Source: Lethocerus indicus (lineage: Eukaryota; Arthropoda; Insecta; Hemiptera; Belostomatidae). From it: 64,000 nt of DNA. The notes under the pieces were generated by a model, which saw only the letters and a program-made list of their open reading frames with translations, was not told the DNA's origin and searched no databases. Location: assembly GCA_019843655.1 (NCBI GenBank), contig JACDQD010000011.1, positions 9,900,604 through 9,964,603 on the forward strand, given 5' to 3'. A program made the translations under genes and the position numbers. Below, piece after piece: positions 1 through 12,472 of this stretch. Numbering within the stretch: position 1 is the stretch's first letter; each line of letters begins with the position of its first letter.

Positions 1-3000
1 AGACCATGTTAAAATATAAAACAATATAAAAAAACATACCTGTTTTGTGATCTGCGAGGGGTTGGAATACCGTAGATTTGTTGTGTTTTTACGGTAATAT
101 AATAAAATATTTGCCCACGAAATAATGACGAATGGATCGAAGCACAAAATTCTGTCATGGGAGTGTAATGAATAATTTATTCAAATACTGACAAAAATCT
201 GACGAATTTTAAATAACAGTCGCCCCAGTTACAAATAAAATTACAGATTAATTAGCACTTTCAAAAATTCAAGAGCAAAGTGATTATTCAATCACGATTG
301 AATATTTCGGTACTTAAATGGGACCAAACTTACTTTCACTATGCATATAATTCGCTGAATTTAACCTTTCGGTATAATTAATTAGCAACCTATTTCCCTT
401 ATTAAAAGAGAGCCGTGTGTTTTTAGAAGAAGAAAAACAAACTAATTATTTACAGAACCGAACGGCTGACATTTGGCGTGATGCAATTTTAAAATCAGAC
501 CTGCCTTCGAAAATATACCCGAAACGGTATGTGCTACACGAGATAAGGATCGGGAATTTGAATTTATTTCTTAGCCCGTAGAAATTCAAAATTTTAACCC
601 AAATGTTTCCTAGAATTTACGTAAGATTTTACTTTACAGATTTATTTAAGAGATATATTCAACAACCCCAGAAGCCATACATTAATAAAACATTATTTAT
701 TTTATTACATTATTACATTTATTTTTTAATGATACCATGAATATTTGTCCATATACAGTCAATATTATTAATTATTGCGTTGCATTAAATCAGAGATAAA
801 CTAAATGGACGTATTAAATAATGAAGAGATTGTAAATGACCCCCTGAATTCATTTGTTTGTTGTGAATGAGTGAATTTAATCACGATTTAAACCCGGGCC
901 AGGGAATTGAATGAAACTCTCTTTCTCGATACGATCTAGCGCATGCTAAACTGCAATTAATGACAATGCGGGTTATTTATCTTCCAATAAGTCATTGAGC
1001 CTCCGCTGCTGCGGTTACACCAATATTTTGATGTTATATTTTTGTACTCTCCGATACAAACCCGGTCACATTACTCGGGGCCGGAACCTTATTTGGTTAC
1101 ACGTTATTTAGAATGTACTACTCTTCAAAATCTCTGACCTGGTATTGAATGGCCATGGGTTTATTAATACGGAACCATTAATACATGACTGGCAAAATAT
1201 GAAGGAGACCGGTTCGATACATTTTTTTTTATGCCGATGCTGCTGGCATCATGTCCCGGCCCGTCAACATTTTAGGACCGATAAAGTTGACTTTTTTCAG
1301 GTCACCGTGAATTCAAAAATAAATTTGCATAATAATAGTGCAATACACGGAGATTATTTTGTATTTTATTGAGTAATACACATTAAATTAAGTTTTCAAA
1401 AGTTGTCTTGCGAAAAAATGAAACTTTTAATTTAATAAAATATTTCAATTCTCTCAAATGTAACTAGTCATTTATTACATTTTTGAAGACATGGTTTTGT
1501 GAAAATCTAGTAAGATATTTGTTGCACTCTTTGCTACAGAAAAGCATAAAACGGGGTTTATGAAAAACGTACTGATAAACAAATGATTCTGGCTTTGTCA
1601 CCGCAATTGTTAAAACGTGAAAGGGGGACGGGAAAATGTATGAAAAGCACTTTCAGAATCAAGCCTATAAACATGAACCGAATGTAGAACAAGGTCCGGT
1701 GGATACAATAAATTATAAACCTTTTTTTTTCAAGTCGCTGTGTGGAAATGGAATGAACGAATACGCTGATGCCCAGATATGATGATGATACAGGTTAACA
1801 TTTTCGTTAATGTGTTTCTCCTGTTTACAGGTTGAAGTTATATTTTAGGAGAACATTTCATCAATTTTTTCCAGCGTGTTTCATCAAAAGGCATTTCCTT
1901 TAGCTTATTCTAATACCTAAGAGTGGGAGGAGAGCATCAAATTTCATTTTAATTCCAATTCAAAGACTTGGCCATTGATTTAAAACCGTTTTAGGGGAAA
2001 TCGACATTTCCTCCGTTTTAGTTCTAAAATAAGATTGGACATTTAAAAACGATAACTGATAATAAGTGATAATGAATGCCATCACTTCTGAGTGCGCCAG
2101 TTTCGGCTGCTCAATTTTTTTCTCATTTATTAACAATAACAGAAGTACACATAATTGTTCAATATAAATTAAAATATGTTCAATTTATTTGTGGAGGGTT
2201 CATTGGACACCCTAATTAAAGATAGGGTTCTAGAAATAGTAATCACCAAGGCCCGTCAGTGTTATGTATTTTCTCATGTCCCTCAGGAGCTCTTTTTATT
2301 GTACAATCATCAATCAACAGTTTGTAGAGTGTCGATATATGTGACTTAACTACATTTAAGATTCGCAATGTAATAATTCTTTCGGAATTTCTTCGAAATT
2401 CGGGTCGCATTTCAAATTCAATTTTTTTTCAAATGTGCACAGGAATGTAAGAAATCACGATCGGGTTGCCTGACCCATTGCGGAGGAGACGTCCGTGACT
2501 CCTCCCATTTGAAATAAGCTCGGCCGATCTCCGTAATGGCCGTCGGCGTGCTAGGCTCGGGCGCTCGTTAGAGGATTGAAAAAAAAAGAAAAACCCGAGC
2601 GCGTATGACCTAAAATTCGAAGGCCTTTAAATATTGAAAGGCAAAATAAGGAGGGTGGCGGTGAGTGGGGGAGGGACGGCGGTGGTACAAAAAAAGTTGT
2701 CGGATATTCGGCCATAATTTTAAAATTGGCGTAAATTACAATTTCGCTTAATTTATTGGCGCTCACCGTTTCACAACGCCGAGCGGTCGGCCGCCACGCG
2801 CTCTTATTAGAGAACAAGGCGAAAAACCCCTCCCCTTTTTGACTGTCGACCGCTCTTCCGAGAATATCCGACCTTATCGGCACCGTTACCCCAACGAATT
2901 TACCGCTACTGTCAATCCGAGAATGACCACGCGTTTGCATCAAGTGCAAAATTCGAAACACTTTTAAGACTTCAAACTATTTGTTCTCTCTTCTGTCCCC

Positions 3001-3325
3001 GCCCACCTAACCGACCCCTCGGCCGGACCGGTTTCCACTTCGGTAGTGTACTGTTACCATGCTCTGAGGCATGTCGATGGAGGCATGACTCCTGTCACTG
3101 TCAGTTCTTCTTTTCCTTTTTCCATATTCCATTCTCTACTCTGGGTGGCACGTGTGAATGTTTTTCTCTCGGTAATACCTTGTCAACAGCACCTTGCCAC
3201 GTGACTCGGTAGAGTCGGATTCTCCAATTGGCACACCGACTGAAACTCCTACTTGGCTTCTATGCTGCCACCGCGGAAATATACGCGCTTGTAACAAATA
3301 CAAATAAATGTCTAACATGCAAATA

Positions 3326-3327
<2 letters not shown>

Positions 3328-3415
<88 letters not shown>
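3328..3415. repeat. Compound microsatellite (AC)n(TA)n
   Basis: About 49 bases of AC dinucleotides run directly into about 40 bases of TA dinucleotides. Reading frames through it are low-complexity shadows. Confidence 0.97.
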
Positions 3416-3419
<4 letters not shown>

Positions 3420-4097
3420 ACGTAATACATCTTCTTCCGCATTTCGAGCTGGCAACTTAATACGGTAGTGTAATTTAATCATTTTTCGGTTTGCCGGTAG
3501 AAAATTATAAATGGTCTGATCATTCACAACGGTAGTAACGACAATAGAATGCACGCATAATAACCGGTTTTATATTGTACTGCCTAGCCCCAGTCACTTC
3601 ATTCAGGCTGATAAACTGGCAATGTTCGCTCTACAATCCTAGGTGCATGTTTCCTTAATTAGCCCCGTCAGATAAGTCAATAGAATGAGGAAACAGTACA
3701 GATCACGTTATTCCGTCCAGATTTCTCGCTAATGTGTATCTAAGAAACGAGAAGTGGAAAAAACCTCTTTAAGAATGAAGTGATAACGCTCCGTTTTGGC
3801 AATTACAAATCACTTCCTCGTTGGGGAACACGGCCGTCGAAAAATATCGGCCCGAGTTGATTAAGTCCGATATCAATCGCCATCCTCAAACCCGCAATTC
3901 TAATTGGGCATTCTGATTTAATTAAGACTGCGGGTCGGGTGAAATAACGAGCCGGTTTTTCGCCAAGAAGGAGGTGCGTTGGGGGTCCCTGAGAGGTATT
4001 TCATGTACAATCGAGCTCGTAATTTATAAGCCGAGTCTGTCGGCTTCAATTTTATTTCCAGCTTTGAGGATTAGGCGACGGCGTCAGACGCCGGGCA

Positions 4098-4444
4098 TCG
4101 TGTAAACTGTTGATTCGACCGCGCCGGGTTGTTGGAAAAAATTGGTTTTGAATTTTTTCGACGCCTATATAAAAAAACAGTGTTTCTCAAATCTTATCAG
4201 CAAAATAATGGTCTGTCACAGATCCGGGGATAGACCGGTTCGGGTGTTTGGCTATAGTCGGCCGCTGAGCGCCGTGTAAACTGTTTATTCGACCGCGTGG
4301 GGTCGAATTGAGACAACCGGCTGAGTAGTCCGGAGAAATTCGGTTGCGAATTTTTTCGACTCCTCTTTCAGATCTTATCACCGAAATAATTGTCTGTCAC
4401 AGTTCCAGGGATAGACCGGTTCGGATGTTTGACCGTCGTCGGCC
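4098..4444. repeat. Imperfect tandem duplication, about 175-181 bp unit
   Basis: Two adjacent diverged copies. Copy 1 runs about 4100-4262 and copy 2 about 4274-4444. Shared blocks in the same order are GTGTAAACTGTT(G/T)ATTCGACCG at 4100 and 4274, AATTTTTTCGAC at about 4151 and 4353, a TCTTATCA block at about 4191 and 4374, GTCTGTCACAG at about 4211 and 4392, and ATAGACCGGTTCGG followed by a GTCGGCC end. The offset drifts from 174 to 181 bases because of small indels. I see no open reading frame conserved between the copies and no recognisable mobile-element ends. Confidence 0.85.
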
Positions 4445-5535
4445 CCTGCGCGTAAAAGGGAAAGAGGAAAGACTTGGCCAATTATATTGCCTTGGGCGTA
4501 TCACGGCCGTCGATTAAACGAAATGACTGCACCATACCGAACCACTTTTATGAGCATTTTTTTGGCCGCTTAATTTTCTTGATTGGCTCCAAACCGGCAC
4601 GAAGGGGGAAAAAACTGCGAAATTCTGCAGTCCGCCACAGACTTCTGAATGGCGCCATCAGCACCCGCACGCAAAATACATTTGCTCATAAATCAATCGA
4701 AGAATAAAACCAGGACAATAAAAAGGTGATTCTGGAGGAATTGAGAGCGAATCGTCCTTCGTGATGCAAATTTGCAACAGGCCCTGAACTTTTCACGGAA
4801 ACAGTTTTGATCCTATCCAATGTGCCTTCTCCATAAAATTAGAACGGCTCTTGGTATAGAACCGCAGATATAATCATATAAAAATCCTATGTGAGATTTA
4901 AACTTAATTTGTTGTGAAATAGGAAATATATTATTACTATATGTAAGAGCAGTCGGTTATAATCGTGTACTTTTATATTATATATTATGGATGTATAACT
5001 ATAGAGCTCAACAATATTATTCCAAACGTAGTAATAACCTGTAAGTTTGCCTATAACAGATTAATATGACGGTATATATTATTAAGCACTGTATGTATAC
5101 GTAGTTTATCATTACATAAAACACCACATAAATGGTTAAGCAAAAAAAATACCTTTCATTACTGACTATTCTTGGACAAGGTTCTTTAGTGCTGGCCTTT
5201 AAGAGGAAGATTTAGGAAGCTAAAGGCATATGAAATAATTATTTTTTATTTAGTCTGCATTTTTATTTCTGCTCTTTTTCTGGTCGTTAATATACAATTA
5301 TTTTAACCGGGACAAATTATGAAATCTATTTTGTTGGACCTTGAAACCTATCGGGAGTGTTCCACAAACCTTTTTTTTTAATTCAGCCCCCTATTATTAT
5401 GTTTTGTTATTCGATAAGCATCTTTCGAAGTATTAGAGGTTAAAAAAGTCGAATGAAACGCACGAACACACATATGGGGTTTTTGATCATTCACAGTAAA
5501 TTGCCATGCTTTGTCAAATTATTTTATAGAACTCC

Positions 5536-5537
<2 letters not shown>

Positions 5538-5573
<36 letters not shown>
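5538..5573. repeat. (TA)n microsatellite
   Basis: An uninterrupted TA dinucleotide run of about 36 bases. Confidence 0.95.
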
Positions 5574-5576
<3 letters not shown>

Positions 5577-5754
5577 TACGTAAAATATGTTTAACAGACC
5601 GAATTCCTACCAGAGCATCAGAAATAGGTCTTCAAAAAAACTGTACCATCAACTTCATGTCCTTGTTAGTGCTAACAGAATTATTTCTTCTCCCTTTCCG
5701 TACGATATTTGATAACTGACCTGTTTGTTAAATGTCTACTCCATAACTTCCGTT

Positions 5755-5916
5755 TTAAGACTTCTTGATTCCTAGAACCCAAAAAACCAGTAAGCACAGC
5801 CATAAAACAACGTCCAGTATTAAGGTATATCTCGTTATCTGTGAGTGCATATACAACTCTTTAATCGCATCATAAGATGATGGCATGACAATGGGTTTTG
5901 ATATTTCCTCCTTCAT
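5755..5916 (-). CDS. Candidate 53-residue single-pass membrane peptide
   Basis: I do not recognise this protein. From the first in-frame ATG (5916) the frame encodes 53 residues. The first 30 are polar and charged. Residues about 32-50 form one strongly hydrophobic segment (TLILDVVLWLCLLVFWVLGI), followed by a Lys-Lys-Ser tail, so the layout is that of a tail-anchored or single-pass micropeptide. The frame stays open upstream of the ATG to about 6044. A TATA-like element on the same strand lies about 190 bases upstream of the ATG. Codon choice looks coding-like, but a GTGAGT donor-like sequence at 5982 could instead mean that this is intron read-through. It could also be the last exon of an unseen gene, or chance. 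Confidence 0.3.
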   Translation of the reverse strand: MKEEISKPIVMPSSYDAIKELYMHSQITRYTLILDVVLWLCLLVFWVLGIKKS

Positions 5917-6057
5917 TCCTTCTTTAATCTCTGTCGGTGCATTTTTGATGTAGGGGACGCGTAATTTCACAGGCGCACTCACGATATACTTCGACAGGCC
6001 TCGATTCCCGGTGCCACTAAAATACAGGCCTCGGGTCGACAGGCATTACGAGGCTGG

Positions 6058-6107
6058 AAACTGAGACTTGAATTGCAATTGACTCAAGCCGGGCCAACTT
6101 TATATAG
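6058..6107 (-). promoter_or_regulatory. Possible TATA and initiator core promoter (minus strand)
   Basis: On the minus strand, CTATATAAAG (6098-6107) is followed by an arthropod-type initiator TCAGTT (6064-6059), with alternative TCAAGT at 6071-6066. TATA-to-initiator spacing is 35-44 bases depending on the start chosen, which is at or beyond the normal upper limit. The surrounding 6090-6370 is CpG-rich. It points toward the small open frame at 5755-5916. Confidence 0.35.
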
Positions 6108-9100
6108 CGGCCATTCGGGCCGGCCGAGCGCGACGCGCCATCCCGGCTGGCGAATGGGACCCCCACAACCTTCGCTCTGACTTGCAATTTTGCTCCAACC
6201 CAGTTCGGACGAGGCCATACTGCCAGCCGGATTTAAGGGTAACCGAGGATTTTTTCCGCCCTACACATTAAGGAACTCGATTGGGTTCGGCCAAAGCTGA
6301 AATTGTCGCGCGGACGGCTCAAATGGGACCGTTCGATCGAAAAACGACCGGGCTGGGGTACGGCAAACCTGGACCGAGTATCATACGTTTTATTAACCGA
6401 GATAATTAATTACGAAATAAACCACTCCGCTCCAGCAATGAGTGGATACTGGTCGACTTCTAATTGAGCTCGTATATCTGCCATTAATGGTAAGGTTAAG
6501 AATAACTACAATTTTTTTATTTGGAAATAGTCCATGTTGAATGCATACTTGATGGCTGAAATACTTAAAGACTCTATTAGTAGAAAGGTCAGTTGACTGA
6601 TATTTTATATTTGAACGAACCTTATGTACAAGAAAAGAAAATATTTGTAAATTGTAAATTGCCCTTAATATCGGTTTCACAGTATATAACACTGTATAAC
6701 CCTATTAGAAATTTAATTGCCCGAAGAAAAATTTTATTTTTATATCGTCACAGAATTAAGTCAGTAAACTTTAGAGTTTCTTTGGTTCAAACACTCTTTT
6801 AGTAATTTCCGGTCACTTATTATTTGAATTATTAAATTAGTTCGAATATTTTTTATAAATTTTTTCAACTATTATATAACTACATTTCTCAAATGTTATT
6901 TTATGAATATTTATTTTTTGAAATTGTCATATCTCGGCAGTAATGAGGATTCCGTCCTCAGTTCTTTGTTCTCAAGATCAATTTCAACCATTTACCAGCG
7001 TTGAGTCCACTATACAATTTGTTTACGTACGCGATCAATATAATAAAATCAGCAGAATTTTCCCTGCAATTGTAATTGCCAGGTGATCCATTTTTACTTG
7101 TATGTATTTATAAGTTAAGTAACACGCGATTGTAGACAAATTTGATTTTTATAATCATTCAAGAGAATAAGTACAATCACTTAACGCACTTAACGAATCA
7201 ATTTAACCGAGCTGAAATGCACGCTAAACTGTAAGTAGGCTGTATAATTGGATTGGGGGCAATTTTATTAATTTTTAATATACTTTTCACCTCAGGCTAG
7301 GCGTTTCTACGCGAATTAGAGATTGAGCACAACCGGACAAGTTAGATAAGTGGTGCCAATTATCTCTAAACCTATTTGCTTGCACAGAAGCGCGGCCGGT
7401 TAACGTAAAGATCAAATTGTGAAGAAAAAACAACCGGGAAACCGATTCCGACAGGCTTATATCATGTGAGAGACATTGGACTGCCGGCATCCAGCTGATG
7501 GCGTCACTAAGTGTCGCATGTAGTTGAAGAAATATTACCTTGATCAAAATTGGCTTCATTGCCAGTTTTTTTCGGCCCTTGTTGCCTGACTGAGGAAAGC
7601 GAAATTATTTTTTCTTACAGCCGTATTTTTGTGTTATCGTCCCAACCCTAATTTTTGTACTGTTCCTAATATATTCGATGCAATGCATTTTTTAGTGTAA
7701 CAGGTAATATGGGAAATTAACATTCCGGACTTAAAAGCTACGTTCCAGACTGGTCATTAAACGATAATTACCGTATATTTCTGGTAAACAAACAAACAGA
7801 ATATAACCGTAAGCCTAGAAATAAAAGCAGAATAAAAATAATACCATAAATTAACGCTTTATTGAAACGTGAACCAACTTCTTCGAGCTTCCGGAGTGTT
7901 GGCTCGAAATGTTTTTCGTCTTTTTCATTCTAAATTTCTTCATATGGTGTAGACTGCATTAATTTTTTTGCATTCTGACAGCTCTAGGTAGACACCTGGA
8001 GTATACCACGTATCGAAACATATCTAATTAACCTTTAATTAGAACCTTGTTTGGGGTTAGTTTAATTATTATCTACGCTAAGTATAGGATGCCATCGCGG
8101 TGTGTCGCCGCGTGGAATCACGTGATGCCGAAACGTCCAATAAAGAAACGGCCTTCGAGTTTTAAGGCTGACACAGCGTTCCGATTTGTTTTCCTTTCTA
8201 TGAGCCTAAATACGCATATAAGAAACCGCCATTTCTTCTCTTTTTTTCAACGGATTTTTCTTCTCGATTGCGCAACTTTGGGCGGAAACAAGGTGATCTT
8301 GAAGCGGTGACGTCATGTATGTAACGGATACGCCAGACGGGGGGCGTTGTGTCAACAGCGTTGTCTCATTTTGTGGGTGTGGCTGCTGGGACTACACGCA
8401 CGGGTGTGGTCCAATGTATGCACGTGACTTCCAGCTTTGATTGTTCTTCATTGACACTAATTTGTCAACGTTTCAATTCACAAATCAAAAGAAGACACTC
8501 TTCTCGGGGTTCCCCGAGATGTGTACTTATCAGTGATGTCGTTTAGTGTTATACGTCAGTGTAATTGTTTACAATTGTGTGAGATATTAAATTATATTAA
8601 TATTTTCGTTTCCACAAATCGCTTACATGTTGTTAGATTTTTGGGAATTTGGGGGAATTTTTGGAATTTAGTGTACCGGTGTATAACCGGTATACCGAAG
8701 GTCCGATAAAGTTTTCTCAAAGTCAGTTGGTTTCAACATAGTAGTTGAATTTGGCACCCATCCATTGCCAAAATCATTCAGCATCTCGTTCGTCTAATTT
8801 GTAGGCAGTCTCGATTCTACGTCTTGACTTTAAAAACATTAACCTTTTTTAATTTAAGATTTAAATATTTTATATTATTATAACTAAACGCGGGCATATC
8901 ATTTCATAATTCATAAATATGTGATATTTGTTCATTATACGTTATAAGATCGACTTTTAATTTATTTAATAAGTGAATAAGTTAAATATAGTCAACTCCT
9001 ATGACAGACCAATTTTCTAAATGTCTAAGGCATCCGAGGAAGATCAATTCTTCCATTTTGAAAAATATCCAAAATATGACACTGGCTTCCCTATCTCACA

Positions 9101-10293
9101 TCTCCGACAAAGTTGAAACAGAGCCGCGGCTGCTTTATCTTAAAAAATAAAAGAATAAATAAATAATCGAAGACCGATAGAACCTGGAATTGGGATAGTG
9201 GGAAGGAAATTAAGGAGACCATGTCGGCTGGTCGGCCATAATAGAAAACGGAAACTAAGAGAGATGTTTCCGCCAATAAGCGCGGCTAAGGAATCCCGAC
9301 GCTGGGGGGCATCATCCGGCCGAAAGGTATTCCGGTATTCTTGGGGCTCCCCGAGTGTTGTTATTTTGATTTGTTCTGCCCGGACCACACATGTTGTTGT
9401 CAGCGGGATGTTTTCGGGATGTTTGGGAGGCCGGCTCTTGTAGACATTCTCGGACGGATTTTCCACAAAATGACAAAGGTACAACAAAACTACCTTCCCG
9501 TCCCGACTTGCTACGTTACGACCTCGAATTTACTGAAAACACTTAAAATATACAGTCTATACCCTGTTTCTAGAATAATATGATGTATCATGGATATCTT
9601 AAATTTACCTGGGATAAGTCCCTGAAATCCTATCTTTCCTTGTGGAGTCTTTCTCCATCACCATACTCTCCTTAGCCACTTCTTATGACAATTACCGTTC
9701 ATTTCGGGGATGATTTAGAACAAATGGATCGCTCGGTGCAATTCTTATATGGCGGCCAAGGATCTTCCTATTACATAATCGGCGTAGTACGGTAACGGTG
9801 GTATCTTTGTTTTTAGACGGTGCTTGCGCTTTATTTAAAGCTCACTGCAGATCGTCGTTGAATTTCTTTGACGGTGTCCTACCGTTGATCTTGATTCGGC
9901 AACTTTTACTCAAATTCTTGCCAGCGTTGAAAACCGCCGAGCTCCCTCATATCTTTATATCGAGAAATATTGTTGCACACGGGTCGTTTTAACCGAAAAC
10001 GAGGGAGAGGAGAGGAAAAAATAACAAAAATAATTGACGAAAAATACACAAATAATATAAATAATTCATTAGTAGGCACATTTTAACCCACCCCAACTAT
10101 TTTCCTTCATATAAGGCCCTACTTGCTAAATTATTTATTTGATTTGAGTGAGGTATACTATTAATTACCTTGTGAACGCACTAATTCCTATATAACTTCT
10201 AAAACAAATATGGATTTGTTTCTTTCTTAATATTCTTTGACAAATTCTAAGTGCTTCTGATATAACGGGGTATACTAATTGAATTATTCTCTG
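6108..10293. other. Intergenic DNA, no gene recognised
   Basis: Mixed-composition non-coding DNA. Local CpG-rich patches lie at 6110-6370, 8090-8530 and 9190-9460. The several 60-115 codon open frames in these patches overlap on both strands, which is what GC-rich, stop-poor DNA gives by chance, and none resembles a known family. I see no transposon ends, tRNA or strong promoter in this stretch. Confidence 0.5.
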
Positions 10294-10557
10294 TTAATCA
10301 GAGTAATTTATCTTGATAAGTATTTCCAGCTTGTGTGGCATTATATATGTGTCAAATAAATCAGGATTATCCCCCACGTTATAACCAAGTTCTTGCCAGA
10401 CTTCTGTGGCGTTAGCCTGTACACCTGTATCTGTTTTAATAGTATAATATATATTTTGGATTAACGCAGTTTTTTCGTTCTTCCCTTCCCTCTCGCCGAT
10501 CCATTTCACGTCCTCTTTTGCTACCGCGAGTGAGGACGGAAAATCAATAAAACTATT
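10294..10557 (-). CDS. Orphan candidate terminal exon, 87 residues
   Basis: I do not recognise the product. On the minus strand a good 3' splice site (GGTTTTTTAG) ends at 10558. The following 264 bases stay open in one frame to a TAA at 10294-10296, giving 87 residues that look globular and protein-like (for example WIGEREGKNEK near the middle and a closing segment with NPDLFDTYIMPHKLE). There is no hydrophobic segment. Upstream exons would have to lie at higher coordinates on the minus strand, where I found none, so this may be the tail of an unseen gene, a relic, or chance. Reading starts at the acceptor, not at an ATG. Confidence 0.28.
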   Translation of the reverse strand, partial: NSFIDFPSSLAVAKEDVKWIGEREGKNEKTALIQNIYYTIKTDTGVQANATEVWQELGYNVGDNPDLFDTYIMPHKLEILIKINYSD

Positions 10558-12120
10558 CTAAAAAACCGTACCATTTGCCACTGTTATGAATACTGTACAA
10601 TAAGTGAAATTCGCTCGCTATGTTATCATAACAAAACTACGTCAGGTCCCTCGAACGCCGCCTGCGAATCGGGTTTTAGAAGTGAAACATGTTCAAAATC
10701 CGGTGTCCAGAGTATCGTTGGAGCGAAGAGAAACGATTCGTTTCACTTATTAAGCGCTCCTAATCAAAACTGGTCGAGGGAAAGATTCAAGCGTCTGATA
10801 ATTGACTTTGAAAAGGGGATGCTGTCACCTCCACCACTGGGCGCAGTTCATTCTGCTCAAATGAATACTTTCGATTAGGAACAAGCTAACTACAAACTCA
10901 TTTGTTGAGGTTCGCCCGCGATATACAGAGGATACTAATTCCAATGAAGGATTTTAATTAGTTTTATTCCGTACACACGTCTGTATTAGAGGAATTTAAA
11001 AATACTATTCGCCTAATGTGTATTTGTCACAAAATTAAATTTGATTTTTAGAAATGTCATGCCGCTGTGAAAACTTCCAACATTTTCCTGCTAGCGATCA
11101 GCCCGCATAATGAACATTCACCGTCGACTGTTTTGGAAACAGCTCAAATACTCTTTCCTATTTATTTATGGCCGCAACTATCTCTATTCACGAACGCTGT
11201 TCGGTCGGATCGGATAAAAGTAATTTCCCTTAACTTTCGAAGGTAGGAAAGCGTTATTATAATACGATTAAGGTCGAATTCAACGGAAATTTAGGTACAT
11301 TTCCATAAATATAGAGTCATCTCCTGAGCCAATTACTCCGTAATATTTTGTCCTCGAAGCGCCCATATATGGGATAAATATTAGAACGCCTTCTGGTATT
11401 AACTCGCCTTCAATCAAGTTTGCGTTCGATTTTAAATTTTGGAGGTAATAAATTATTTACGAAGTAATGGAACTTTCTTTTTATCGGACATTCGAAGGAC
11501 AAATACTTTGCCCCTCTTCCACTCGATTATTCCTAAATAAAATTCTATAATATCTGAATGCAATGTGCGGAATATTTTCTAGCTTTAATTCAATTACGGG
11601 AAGTTTCTCTATTTGTTATATATTTATCACGAATAATACAAATATTGTGCGTTATTTATTATGTTGTGTAGCAATAATTATTACTAACCAAACGAGTGTT
11701 GCTACGCCAATTTTTGTTTAATCTTCTAATTAAATAACAACATCGAAGGAGATAACTTCAATGTAAATCATTTCACGTTAATCGAAAGGAACAAGTTATC
11801 GCACTAATGCCAATATAATCGTACTCACCCTTTTAGACCAGGAAAACATTTCAACACGGTAGCTTAATGAAACAGAATAAAGAAGTCAAACAAAAATGAA
11901 AAATACAACCGAAAAAAGTCGATAACCTCGCTGAAAATAAACGTGTTATATACCGGATAAAATCTAATATTCTCTCGCGGGGACAGAACTGTGTCTTCAC
12001 ACGTTTTTCATACGGAAAAACTATAATTTCGGAACGTTATTATTCGTACGGATTCTAGGCTCGTAGAAGTTATAGGATACGTATGGAATACTTCTCGGAA
12101 TTGTACCAAAGGACGAAGCG
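10558..12120. other. Intergenic DNA, no gene recognised
   Basis: No open frame of note and no family-like translation. The stretch becomes steadily more GC-rich toward the purine-rich promoter-like region near 12120. I see no inverted repeat or element boundary that would mark the left end of the downstream transposase-bearing element within this stretch. Confidence 0.5.
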
Positions 12121-12245
12121 AGGGGAGGGGCTCGTTATTAAGTGAAAGGTAGAGGGTGAGGGAGAGAGAGAGAAAGATAGGGTGAAGTGGGGATTTATGT
12201 ATATATAAAGATTAGGAGTGAGCGAGAACGAGAGGGATAGTGTGG
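12121..12245 (+). promoter_or_regulatory. GAGA-rich, TATA-containing promoter upstream of the transposase
   Basis: A purine-rich block with a run of GA repeats (about 12161-12175), of the kind bound by GAGA factor in insects, is followed by TATATAAAG at 12202-12210. A start about 30 bases downstream would fall near 12235-12240 and leave a leader of about 235 bases before the transposase ATG at 12473. Whether this belongs to the mobile element or to host sequence that captured it is not settled by the window. Confidence 0.5.
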
Positions 12246-12472
12246 CTAGCCTGTGCGCGCGCTCTAAGTGTCTCGTCCCGCTACCTCGCCGCCTACCGGA
12301 CACCGCCTATAACCTTTTGACGACCGACCACGACCGAGTTATCTCGTGAGCCCGGCCTCCACTATTCCCTATCCGGCGACCTACTCGCACGGCCGGATTT
12401 TATCGTCGACAGTTTTAAGCCGGCGATCGGGATACGAGGACGAGGACGCGTTCGGATGCGGTTAGCCTTAAA

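Larger units (their letters stand above)
1..5754. other. Gene-poor intergenic DNA
   Basis: I recognise no protein-coding gene here. The open frames are short and lack splice context or family resemblance. CpG dinucleotides are frequent: I count 30 in 3781-4140. The stretch around 2440-3060 is notably GC- and CpG-rich and open on the minus strand for about 400 bases, but its translation resembles nothing I know, so it is more likely regulatory or unannotated non-coding DNA. A compound microsatellite, a tandem duplication and a TA repeat in this stretch are listed separately. Confidence 0.6.

Noticed and set aside
2551..2961. 136-codon minus-strand open frame
   Set aside because: It lies in GC-rich, stop-poor DNA, starts with GTG, has Pro/Ser/Phe low-complexity ends, and shows no domain or splice context.
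3136..3554. Open frames made of repeated Val-Cys or Tyr-Ile
   Set aside because: They are translations of the AC/TA microsatellite.
9140..9487. 115-codon minus-strand open frame
   Set aside because: Overlapping open frames exist on both strands in a GC-rich patch, with no recognisable sequence.
12311..12327. Left terminal repeat of the piggyBac element
   Set aside because: It resembles the right end at only 12 of 17 positions and lacks an intact TTAA, so it is mentioned as a candidate and not called as a feature.
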